From Bryobacterales bacterium (GTDB lineage: Bacteria; Acidobacteriota; Terriglobia; Bryobacterales; Bryobacteraceae), in NCBI GenBank assembly GCA_009697495.1, contig SHUN01000118.1:1-7902 (forward strand): a DNA stretch of 7,902 bases, read 5' to 3'. A program made the position numbers and the translations under genes. This document shows, piece by piece, positions 1 through 5,983 of the stretch (position 1 is its first letter; each line of letters opens with the position of its first letter). The notes beneath the pieces were generated by a model. The model made no database searches and was not told the DNA's origin. It saw only the letters and a list, made by a program, of their open reading frames with translations.

Positions 1-271
1 GAGCTATTAAAGGCTGTTCAACGTCAGGCGTCCGAGGGAACTCGCCGGGTACCGAGCCGCGACCGTCAGGGAGTGCCCATGGGCCTGCGGCCCACCAAAA
101 AGGATGAAGGCGCGCGTGACTGGTGTCGTGGAATCAACAACTTGGATCGCGCCTTCAACAGAGCGGACCGCAATCGGCGAGTTCTTCAAGAGGATCTGCG
201 GCACTCCCCGCCGCGCCCGCGAAGAACTCCCCGATTATGGGAATCGGCAAGGCTGTGGTAAAAAGGGTCTA

Positions 272-532
272 ATGGCTTACGTAATTGCTGAACCCTGCAT
301 TGGGACGAAAGATAGCGCGTGTGTTGATGCTTGCCCGGTCGATTGTATCCATCCCAAGAAGGACGAACCCGGCTTTGATGAGGTCGAAATCCTGCACATT
401 GAACCCGTAGAATGCATTGATTGCGGCGCTTGCGTGCCGGTCTGCCCCGTTTCGGCCATCTTCGCCATCGAAGACCTTCCCGAAAAATGGAACGAGTTCG
501 CCGCCCGGAACGCTGCCTACTACGGCAAATAA
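272..532 (+). CDS. fdxA: 7Fe ferredoxin ([3Fe-4S][4Fe-4S])
   Basis: This is a small soluble electron carrier of 86 residues, beginning MAYVIAEPCIGTKDSAC. Eight cysteines are visible: C9, C17, C21, C25, C48, C51, C54 and C58. Their spacing matches Azotobacter FdI, Thermus and Bacillus 7Fe ferredoxins. By that family's rules C9, C17 and C58 hold a [3Fe-4S] cluster and C21, C48, C51 and C54 hold a [4Fe-4S] cluster. The middle Cys of the first cluster loop is Thr12, which favours 3Fe over 4Fe there. The ATG at 272 is chosen because AAAAAGGG sits 4 nt upstream and the family starts MAYVI/MAFVV; the reading frame stays open back to 104, but that stretch does not resemble ferredoxin. The C-terminus is short, without the tail of FdI. 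The gene overlaps the convergent pterin synthase gene by 13 nt. Its partner is unknown; the flavin reductase at 4894 is a candidate by inference only. Confidence 0.95.
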   Translation: MAYVIAEPCIGTKDSACVDACPVDCIHPKKDEPGFDEVEILHIEPVECIDCGACVPVCPVSAIFAIEDLPEKWNEFAARNAAYYGK

Positions 533-900
533 ACCGCGCTGCACGTATCCGTTTCCCAAACTTCGACGCGGGCGACCTCAAGCCGGAATTTCGGCTGCAT
601 GGCAGGCACGGAGGCGCTGAACTGTTGCCATAAATAGTGCGCGATGTTTTCCGCCGATGGATTCACCGCGTCGAACGGCGGCACTTCGTTCAGGAACTGA
701 TGATCGAGGACCCCGATGATCCGCGCCATCTCTTTTTGCAGCGGCACGAAATCGATGAGCATGCCCATGGAATCCACTTGCGGGCCGGCGATGGTGATCC
801 TGGCGCGCCAGTTGTGGCCGTGTATAGGCTCAGTTTTACCGTAATAGTTGCGCAGCGCGTGGGCGGCGGGAAACATGGTGGTGACGTGTACTTCAAACAT
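520..900 (-). CDS. 6-pyruvoyl/6-carboxy-tetrahydropterin synthase family protein (QueD/PTPS), PTPS-III-like active site
   Basis: This 126-residue T-fold enzyme of the COG0720 family acts on 7,8-dihydroneopterin triphosphate. Zinc ligands are visible as H14 (PAAHAL) and H27 and H29 (IHGHNW). The D65-H66 pair (LDHQF) and E116 (WETDT) fit the catalytic and pterin-binding positions. QueD and classical PTPS carry a catalytic Cys four residues before HGH. Here the segment is KTEPIHGH, so that position is Thr23 and the next residue is Glu24. A Glu at this site is the mark of PTPS-III proteins, which make 6-hydroxymethyl-dihydropterin and can replace FolB in folate synthesis. The product may therefore serve folate rather than queuosine; this is inference. 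The ATG lies inside the end of the helicase gene (ATGTTTGA, 8-nt overlap), suggesting translational coupling. The 3' end overlaps the ferredoxin gene on the other strand. Automated annotation would probably call it queD. Confidence 0.93.
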   Translation of the reverse strand: MFEVHVTTMFPAAHALRNYYGKTEPIHGHNWRARITIAGPQVDSMGMLIDFVPLQKEMARIIGVLDHQFLNEVPPFDAVNPSAENIAHYLWQQFSASVPAMQPKFRLEVARVEVWETDTCSAVYLP

Positions 901-2827
901 TTTTGTGGAAAAACTCCTCGACTTTCGCGAGTTCGGTGGTGAAGGCGTAATCGGGCAGGCTGTCGAAGAAGATTTGCCCGTAGCGCTGGCGGGTGATGCG
1001 GTTATCGAGCAGGACGAGCACGCCGCGGTCGGTACGGCTGCGGATCAGGCGGCCGAAGCCCTGCTTGAGCGCAATGGCGGCTTGCGGGATCTGGTAATCG
1101 CGGAAGGGCTCGCCGCCCTGGCGGCGGACGGCGTCGGTGCGGGCGGCGACGACGGGGTCGCTGGGGACGGCGAAGGGCAGTTTGTCGATGATGACGCAGC
1201 TGAGCTGATCGCCCTGGACGTCGACGCCCTGCCAGAACGAGGACGTGGCAAAGAGAACGGCGTTGGGCGTGTTCTTGAACTGTTCAAGGAGCGCGCTGCG
1301 CGGGGCGGTGCCTTGCAAAAGCACGGGGTAAACGACTTCGTAGGACACGCGGTCGTGGAGCGCGCGCATGGACACGTAGCTGGTGCAGAGAACGAAGGCG
1401 CGGCCGCAACTGAGGTTCAGAATTTTAATGATTTCTTCGGCGGCGGCTTTCGGGAAGGCCGGGTCGCGCGGCTCCGGGAGATGCTGGGGGACGTAGAGGA
1501 GCGACTGCTCCCGGAAGTCGAACGGACTGGCGACGTTGAGCGTGCGGGCGTAGGAAATGCCGAGCCGTTTTATGAGGAAATCGAAACCGCCGCCGACGGA
1601 GAGGGTGGCGGAAGTGAGGATGGCGGAGGGAACGCGGTCGAACAGCCTTTCAGTGAGAAGGGGGGAGATGTCAATGGGGACGGCCTGGAGGAAAACACCG
1701 CGGTTGCGGCGCTCAATCCAGTAAACGAAGTCTTCTGCGACGCCTTCCAGATACTGCTTCAAATCCGCCTGCAGCGTGCGGGCGCGGGCGAACAGCGGGA
1801 CAACTTCGTCCATCGATTCGCAGATCATTTGGAGCTGAATGCCTGTTATTTCGAGGGCGTTGAGGATGTCCTCGTAGACGTCCCGGAACTGCTCGATGAA
1901 GGCGGCGCGGCGCTGGAAGCCGGTGCGGCCGTCCTGGGCTGGGAAGCAGGCGAAGAAGCGATCCGAGGCGTCCTGGAGGCCGATGAGGACGCGGTCGAGT
2001 TCCGGAGTGCCTAGGCTTTTGCGACGGGCCAGGCTCAGAATATCTTTGCGCAAGTCGTCGACCATGAAGTTGCTGACGGAGAGGCCGAAGTACTGGCCGG
2101 CGACGTCTTCGAGCTCATGGGCTTCGTCGAAGACCACTGCTTCGTAATCGGGGATGATGCCGCCGAAATCCTTTTCCTTGACGGCGAGATCGGCGAAGAA
2201 GAGGTGGTGGTTGACGATGATAATGTCGCTGGCGATAGCGCGGCGCTGCATTTCGGTGATGAAGCAGCGGTCGTACTGGGCGCATTTCTGCCCGGTGCAG
2301 AGCTCGCCGCGGGCGTCGACTTTGGCCCAGGCGGAGGAGTTTTCGGGAAGGGTCGCAATTTCGGCGCGGTCGCCGGTTTCGGTGGTCTTTTCCCATTCGC
2401 GGATGATTTGGAAATCGGCGACTTCTTCGAGGCCGGAAAGGATGGGTTCGCGCTCGGCGTCGTAGATTTTTTGGCGGCAGGCGTAGTTGGAACGGCCCTT
2501 CATGTAACAGACGCGGAGCTGGTTGGCGAAGTGCTGTTGGAGGAAGGGGATGTCTTTGTAGAAGAGCTGTTCCTGGAGGTTCTTGGTGCCGGTAGAGACC
2601 ACGATGCGCTTGGCGGCGAGAATGGCGGGGACAAGATAGGCGAGAGACTTGCCGGTGCCCGTGCCGGCTTCGACGAGGAGGTGCTTGCCTTCCGCGATGG
2701 CGGATTCGACGGCCTCCGCCATTTCGAGTTGACCGGGGCGGAACTCGTAATTGGGATGCCACTGGGAGAGGGCTCCGCGGGGCGCGAAGAAACTACGCGC
2801 GCTTACGGTGCGGGTTTTCTGGGACAT
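893..2827 (-). CDS. dinG: ATP-dependent DNA helicase, DinG/YoaA type (XPD-like, Fe-S)
   Basis: This 644-residue superfamily 2 helicase belongs to the XPD/DinG group of 5'-3' DNA helicases that act on replication and repair intermediates. From the ATG at 2827 the motifs are RPGQ near residue 30, Walker A AGTGTGKS at 54-61, DEAH at 234-237, LTSATL near 405-409, and motif VI QGFGRLIRS at 589-597. Four cysteines (C117, C177, C182, C188) have the C-x4-C-x5-C tail spacing of the E. coli DinG [4Fe-4S] cluster. The length is nearer YoaA (about 636) than DinG (about 716), so YoaA-like is equally possible. An in-frame GTG at 2866 would add 13 residues, but it falls inside a perfect palindrome. The ATG has GGAG 5 nt upstream and is preferred. 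The end overlaps the pterin synthase start by 8 nt. The long open frames on the opposite strand are shadows of this gene. Confidence 0.95.
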   Translation of the reverse strand: MSQKTRTVSARSFFAPRGALSQWHPNYEFRPGQLEMAEAVESAIAEGKHLLVEAGTGTGKSLAYLVPAILAAKRIVVSTGTKNLQEQLFYKDIPFLQQHFANQLRVCYMKGRSNYACRQKIYDAEREPILSGLEEVADFQIIREWEKTTETGDRAEIATLPENSSAWAKVDARGELCTGQKCAQYDRCFITEMQRRAIASDIIIVNHHLFFADLAVKEKDFGGIIPDYEAVVFDEAHELEDVAGQYFGLSVSNFMVDDLRKDILSLARRKSLGTPELDRVLIGLQDASDRFFACFPAQDGRTGFQRRAAFIEQFRDVYEDILNALEITGIQLQMICESMDEVVPLFARARTLQADLKQYLEGVAEDFVYWIERRNRGVFLQAVPIDISPLLTERLFDRVPSAILTSATLSVGGGFDFLIKRLGISYARTLNVASPFDFREQSLLYVPQHLPEPRDPAFPKAAAEEIIKILNLSCGRAFVLCTSYVSMRALHDRVSYEVVYPVLLQGTAPRSALLEQFKNTPNAVLFATSSFWQGVDVQGDQLSCVIIDKLPFAVPSDPVVAARTDAVRRQGGEPFRDYQIPQAAIALKQGFGRLIRSRTDRGVLVLLDNRITRQRYGQIFFDSLPDYAFTTELAKVEEFFHKNV

Positions 2828-2840
2828 CCAGACTCCAGTC

Positions 2841-2902
2841 CCCTGTGGAAAACTGGTGCCTGGCACCAGTTTTCCACAGATTTGGGGGAGTTTTCCACAG
2901 GG
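2841..2902. promoter_or_regulatory. Perfect 37-bp palindrome and three DnaA-box-like motifs in the helicase leader
   Basis: An 18-bp perfect inverted repeat (arms 2843-2860 and 2862-2879, single centre base T2861) lies between the 50-residue ORF and the helicase. AGTTTTCCACAG occurs at 2868-2879 and again at 2889-2900, exactly 21 bp apart. Its reverse complement is at 2843-2854. The core TTTTCCACA fits the relaxed DnaA-box consensus TTWTNCACA. On the minus-strand transcript the palindrome ends a few bases before the GGAG ribosome-binding site, so it could affect translation. No T-run follows on either strand, so it is not a standard terminator. Operator, DnaA-binding site, RNA hairpin or dispersed palindromic repeat are all possible. 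Confidence 0.6.
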
Positions 2903-3055
2903 CTAGTCTTCATGGACGACGACGTTGGTCGCCTCGGCGGTGCGGACGCCGTAGTGTTTGGCTAGGATACGTTCCAGTTCGCGGGCGATGCGTTGGGGCT
3001 GCTCGGAGTTGTCGAGCTCGAGTTCCACTTTGAAGTAGATGTCGAGGTATTTCAT
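2903..3055 (-). CDS. Small hypothetical protein (50 residues)
   Basis: This short ORF reads from an ATG at 3055 to TAG at 2903 and starts MKYLDIYFKVELELDN. I do not recognise a family. It looks like a real gene: about 78% of third codon positions are G or C, the length fits the space between neighbours, and the predicted layout is sensible. That layout is a strand (YLDIYFKVELEL), an amphipathic helix (SEQPQRIARELERILAKHYG) and a second strand (ATNVVVHE), with no signal peptide or membrane segment. It is strongly charged and probably cytosolic. No clear ribosome-binding site precedes the ATG. It lies 75 nt upstream of the helicase on the same strand and is probably first in that transcription unit. 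Its start is 23 bp from the divergent isomerase gene, so any promoter for that gene must lie partly inside this ORF. Confidence 0.65.
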   Translation of the reverse strand: MKYLDIYFKVELELDNSEQPQRIARELERILAKHYGVRTAEATNVVVHED

Positions 3056-3078
3056 TAGGCTAATGATACGATGGCCAC

Positions 3079-3948
3079 ATGGACCGCCGACAGTTGTTTG
3101 GAATGATGGCGGCTGCGCCGCTCGCCGCCGCCGCCGGAAAATACACGTATCGCCTGCGTTATGCGCCGCGCATCGGGATGATTGCGGAGCCGGTGGAACG
3201 GCAGTTTGAGATCATCGCCGAGAACGGATTTACGGGCTTTGAGTACAACGGCCTGCCGAAGCACTCATTCGCCGAGATGGAACAGTTCCGGAAGAAGATG
3301 GACTCGCTGAAGCTGACGATGGGAACGCTGGTGGTGAACCGCGGCGGTTGGAAGCCGAGCGCGATGGTCGATAAGAAATTCCACGCCGATTTTCTGGCCG
3401 ATGTGAAGAAGGCGGTGGAGATCCACAAGATTATCGGGAATGAAGTGGCGACGGTTTGCAGCGGATTGGGCGTGGACGATCTGAGCTACACGCAACAGAC
3501 CAGGAACTGCATTGAAGTATTGAAGCGGGCGGGAGATTTGTGCGCGGGAACGAAGTTGAAACTGGTGCTGGAGCCGTTGAACGCGCGCGTGGATCACGCG
3601 GGCTATTTTGTGGTATTTTCCGATCATGGCGCGGAGATAATAGCCAACGCGAATCACCCGCATGTACGGCTGCTGTTTGATTGCTATCACCAGCAGATTT
3701 CCGAGGGGAATTTGATCAACCACATCAAGAAGCATTACTCGCAGATCGGCTATTTTCAGACCGGGGATGTGCCAGGGCGGAAGGAGCCGGGAACGGGCGA
3801 AGTGAATTGGAGCAATGTGTTCAAGGCGATTCATGGATTGGGGTATCAGGGGATGATTGGGATGGAGCATGGGTTGTCGCAGCCCGGGATGGCGGGTTTG
3901 ATGAAGTGTTTTGACGAGTACCGCAAAGCGGATGGATGGGGGGAATAG
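3079..3948 (+). CDS. Hydroxypyruvate isomerase-like TIM-barrel protein with Tat-type N-terminus
   Basis: This 289-residue protein belongs to the xylose isomerase-like TIM-barrel / sugar phosphate isomerase-epimerase superfamily, closest in motifs to Hyi (hydroxypyruvate-tartronate semialdehyde isomerase). Likely metal or catalytic positions are E165 (VLEPLN), D201 (LLFDCYH), Q227 (GYFQTGD) and E263 (GMEHG). The stretch DVPGRKEPGTGEVNW at 230-244 closely resembles the Hyi signature. The N-terminus MDRRQLFGMMAAAPLAAAAG has twin arginines followed by a short hydrophobic, Ala-rich stretch, resembling a Tat signal. Typical Hyi proteins are about 258 residues and lack this leader. Export is therefore possible, and Acidobacteria often carry Tat-tagged TIM barrels, but the exact sugar substrate cannot be read from sequence. 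No good ribosome-binding site precedes the ATG. It is the first gene of a packed operon, and its stop overlaps the next gene. Confidence 0.88.
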   Translation: MDRRQLFGMMAAAPLAAAAGKYTYRLRYAPRIGMIAEPVERQFEIIAENGFTGFEYNGLPKHSFAEMEQFRKKMDSLKLTMGTLVVNRGGWKPSAMVDKKFHADFLADVKKAVEIHKIIGNEVATVCSGLGVDDLSYTQQTRNCIEVLKRAGDLCAGTKLKLVLEPLNARVDHAGYFVVFSDHGAEIIANANHPHVRLLFDCYHQQISEGNLINHIKKHYSQIGYFQTGDVPGRKEPGTGEVNWSNVFKAIHGLGYQGMIGMEHGLSQPGMAGLMKCFDEYRKADGWGE

Positions 3949-4532
3949 TGGCTACTTGCACGATTTGCGACACGAGAAAAGGGAAACGCTACTGCACGGC
4001 GCGGGGCGAGGATATTTGCACGCAGTGTTGCGCGACGGAGCGCGAGGTGACGATCAACTGCCCGCATTCGTGCGCGTATTTGCAGGAGTCGCGGCTGCAT
4101 GAAAAGTTTCGCCATGATGACGCGGGGATGCCTCACACGGACGTGCATATCAACCAGGAGTTTATGAAGAAGTCGGAGATGGTGCTGATGCTATCGGCGG
4201 CGTTCTTCAACCGCGCCTTGCAACCAGTTCCGAATGCGACGGACCGCGACGCGCGGGAGGCAATCGAGGCGCTGGTGGCGTCGTTTCGCGAGGGGAAGGA
4301 GATTGCGCCGGAGGGGGAGATCGCGGCCGGGATTGCAGGACGGTTCCGGGAGAAGATGGGCGAGTTCATCAAAGAACTGAAGGAGCGGGAGGAGGGGCCG
4401 TTCGCGGATCGGTTTATGCTTGGAGTGTTAGTATTCATGGCGCGGGTGGCGTATGGGTACGACAACGGCAAGCCGCAGTCGCGAGCTTACGTGCACTATC
4501 TGCGAAGTACGTTTCCAGAAGGCGCGGCGTGA
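3936..4532 (+). CDS. Cys-rich zinc-finger-like protein of unknown function
   Basis: No named family was recognised. The 198-residue protein has a compact N-terminal Cys cluster: C8, C11, C20, C28, C31, C32, C42 and C46, with CTIC, ICTQCC and CPHSC motifs. This looks like a double zinc-binding module of B-box or zinc-ribbon style. The rest (about 55-198) is mostly helical and includes a charged stretch (REKMGEFIKELKEREEG, 138-154) that could form a coiled coil. It ends with a helix containing GVLVFMARVAYGYDNG; no clear membrane segment is seen. The start is uncertain. The ATG at 3936 overlaps the previous gene by 13 nt; a GTG at 3948, which overlaps the upstream stop by one base and has GGGGGGA just upstream, would give 194 residues starting at the Cys cluster. 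The stop shares GTGA with the chelatase start, so the two are probably translated together. Confidence 0.8.
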   Translation: MGGIVATCTICDTRKGKRYCTARGEDICTQCCATEREVTINCPHSCAYLQESRLHEKFRHDDAGMPHTDVHINQEFMKKSEMVLMLSAAFFNRALQPVPNATDRDAREAIEALVASFREGKEIAPEGEIAAGIAGRFREKMGEFIKELKEREEGPFADRFMLGVLVFMARVAYGYDNGKPQSRAYVHYLRSTFPEGAA

Positions 4533-4897
4533 CGGGATTGGTGATCTTTGCGCATGGGTCGAGCGTGGCGGCGGCGAATGAAGCCGTGGCGCGGGTGACA
4601 GAGCGGATGGCGGTCGAAGGCGGCTATTCGCTGGTGGAAACCGCGTTTTTGGAAATGGCGGAACCAGACTTGCGGGAGGCCGTGGCGCGGTTGGCGGCGC
4701 GGGGCGCGGATCGAATTGTAGTGATTCCGTATTTCTTAACTCTGGGGATCCATTTGCGGCGCGATTTGCCGCGCATTGTGGAGGAGTTGGCCGGTGTTTA
4801 CCAGGGGGTGCGGATTGATGTGACGGAGCCGTTGGACGGCCATCCTTCACTGGTGGGGATACTTCTGGAAAGGGCGCAGGCCGCGTTGCGAGCATGA
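4529..4897 (+). CDS. cbiX: Single-domain sirohydrochlorin chelatase (CbiX/SirB family)
   Basis: This 122-residue type II chelatase inserts Co2+, Fe2+ or Ni2+ into sirohydrochlorin, for cobalamin, siroheme or F430-type cofactors. H9 (IFAHGS) and H75 (TLGIHLRRD) match the two metal-binding histidines of archaeal short CbiX. E42 (AFLEM) is another conserved acidic position. Most bacterial SirB/CbiX proteins are tandem two-domain chains of about 260 residues. This one is a half-length form and should act as a homodimer, as in archaeal CbiXS. The start is GTG at 4529, overlapping the upstream stop (GTGA). Its stop overlaps the next start (ATGA at 4894). The metal cannot be told from sequence. No uroporphyrinogen methyltransferase or cobalamin genes are in the window, so the pathway is undecided. 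The neighbouring flavin reductase suggests a siroheme or redox link, as inference. Confidence 0.9.
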   Translation: MTGLVIFAHGSSVAAANEAVARVTERMAVEGGYSLVETAFLEMAEPDLREAVARLAARGADRIVVIPYFLTLGIHLRRDLPRIVEELAGVYQGVRIDVTEPLDGHPSLVGILLERAQAALRA

Positions 4898-5580
4898 CGG
4901 CCACGCTGGTTCGCGTGACTGATTTGGCACCGGGGATCCGCCATTTCGTATTTGCGGCTCCCGAGGTGTTGGCGTTTCAAGCAGGGCAGTTTGCGTCGTT
5001 GACGGCGATGGTTGGCGGGCGGGAAATGACGCGGGCGTATTCGCTGGCATCGGCGCCTCGCGGGGATTTTGAGTTTGAAATCTGTTTGAACCGCGTGGAT
5101 GACGGCGTGTTTTCGCCTCACTTGTTTTCATTGGGAGTAGGCGACACGATTGAGCTGAAGGGTATATTGGGGACGTTTGTTTGGCGGGAGCCGTTGATGG
5201 ATTCCATTCTGGTGGCGACTGGCACCGGGATTGTGCCATTCCGAGGGATGTTGCAGGACTTGTTTACGCGCGGGACGGAGCGGCGGATCACGCTGATTTA
5301 CGGGACACGTTATGCAGAGAGCTTGCTGTGGGCAGAAGAGTTTCGCGCGTTGGAGGCCCGGCATGCGAGCTTCCGGTTTGTGCCAGCGGTGACGCGGCCG
5401 GCTGGCGATTGGACGGGGGCGACGGGACGGGTGCAGCCATTGTTGTTGGAGGCGATGGGCGGGCGGCGCGACGTGCAGGTGTATGTATGCGGGCTGAAAG
5501 AAATGGTGGATAACGTGCGGGCGTTGTGCAAGGAACGGGGACTGGAGAGGCGGCAGATGATTTACGAGAAGTACGACTAA
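4894..5580 (+). CDS. FAD/NAD(P)-binding oxidoreductase, ferredoxin-NADP reductase-like
   Basis: This 228-residue flavoenzyme of the FNR superfamily transfers electrons between NAD(P)H and a carrier via FAD. Residues 1-95 form the FAD barrel, with RAYS at 47-50 binding the flavin and GVFSPHL at 71-77 near its pyrophosphate. The NAD(P) domain follows, with ATGTGIVPFRG at 108-118, YGTR at 136-139, and VYVCGLKEMV at 197-206. The protein ends IYEKYD, so no long C-terminal extension or Fe-S domain is present. It appears full length for a minimal reductase. It is the last gene in the operon and is coupled to the chelatase by an ATGA overlap. The partner could be a ferredoxin (one is encoded at 272), a heme protein or free flavin. 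The stop codon is followed one base later by an IS remnant, so the native terminator may have been lost. Confidence 0.9.
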   Translation: MTATLVRVTDLAPGIRHFVFAAPEVLAFQAGQFASLTAMVGGREMTRAYSLASAPRGDFEFEICLNRVDDGVFSPHLFSLGVGDTIELKGILGTFVWREPLMDSILVATGTGIVPFRGMLQDLFTRGTERRITLIYGTRYAESLLWAEEFRALEARHASFRFVPAVTRPAGDWTGATGRVQPLLLEAMGGRRDVQVYVCGLKEMVDNVRALCKERGLERRQMIYEKYD

Positions 5581-5581
5581 G

Positions 5582-5664
5582 ATCGGTTCTTCGCTGTTTC
5601 ATGGGGGTAGGGCTGAGAGATCGAGCTTGCCGGCGATGAGCTAAATGCTGGAAGCGATGGCCCG
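5582..5664 (-). pseudogene. Decayed ISL3-type IS end with transposase C-terminal fragment
   Basis: Bases 5582-5647 match the right end of the intact element (5983-6048) at about 54 of 66 positions, in the same orientation. Translated on the minus strand, the fragment reads SI-stop-LIAGKLDLSALPP-stop, against SIIYLIAGKLNLSPLPT-stop at the end of the intact transposase. A Tyr codon has become TAG. Similarity fades beyond about 5664, so only the terminus remains. The divergence suggests an older, related insertion rather than a recent duplicate. It begins one base after the flavin reductase stop codon. Confidence 0.75.
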
Positions 5665-5695
5665 GAATTCGTGTCGATCCGAAAGCACTGATGGA

Positions 5696-5851
5696 TTACA
5701 ACCCTGTATAAACAAATGGGACGCCCACCGAAACCTGTGGCCCGACTGGAAGTTCAATCGCTTGGGTGGCTACAAAAAGGTTGGCAGGAATTCTCGCATT
5801 GGCCTGAAAGATACCACTTCCGTTCGTGACCGGGAGCCGGATCGTTTTTTA
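5696..5851 (-). pseudogene. Possible C-terminal fragment of a Solibacter-type surface protein domain
   Basis: A minus-strand frame from about 5848 down to TAA at 5696 encodes around 51 residues, including GSGIFQANARIPANLFVATQ followed by AIELPVGPQVSVGVPFVY. The pattern resembles the C-terminal beta-sandwich domain (TIGR03437, Soli_Cterm) common in secreted Acidobacteria proteins, whose usual core runs 'GLYQVN..VP......V.V.VGG..S..V...V'. An in-frame TAA stands immediately upstream, so no full gene remains. The assignment is from memory of the pattern, and chance similarity is possible. If real, it is the tail of a gene removed by IS activity. Confidence 0.35.
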
Positions 5852-5983
5852 GGTCCGGGATATCCGCCGATCTTGTCGTGCAGGCCTTTTTTTTGCGTAG
5901 GCGCGCAGCGCGGCCCGCGCCTGCGCCAACAAGCCATCGGAGGAACAAAGCGTGGCAACGCCGACACTCGCTTATCGAAAAAA

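Noticed and set aside
7..204. A 65-residue minus-strand ORF upstream of the ferredoxin
   Set aside because: It starts with GTG with the purine stretch touching the start codon and no recognisable family. Its G/C third-position share (about 72%) is only suggestive, so it was not called.
104..271. N-terminal extension of the ferredoxin giving 142 residues
   Set aside because: The extra part has no ferredoxin similarity, while a good ribosome-binding site precedes the ATG at 272 and the family starts there.
848..2014. A 388-residue open frame on the plus strand
   Set aside because: It is antisense to the helicase, is extremely rich in Ala, Gly, Glu and Asp, has no known motif, and arises from the codon bias of the opposite gene. 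The same applies to 2117-2965.
2843..2879. Rho-independent terminator from the 37-bp palindrome
   Set aside because: The hairpin would be very stable, but no T-run follows it on either strand, and it lies just before the helicase start.
5716..5829. Small plus-strand ORF starting MGRPPKPVARLEV
   Set aside because: It lies antisense to the better-patterned fragment at 5696-5851, has no clear ribosome-binding site and no recognised family.
5887..5926. Terminator from the T8 run and the GC-rich hairpin
   Set aside because: On the plus strand the T-run precedes the hairpin; on the minus strand the hairpin is followed by A, not T. The order is wrong in both directions.
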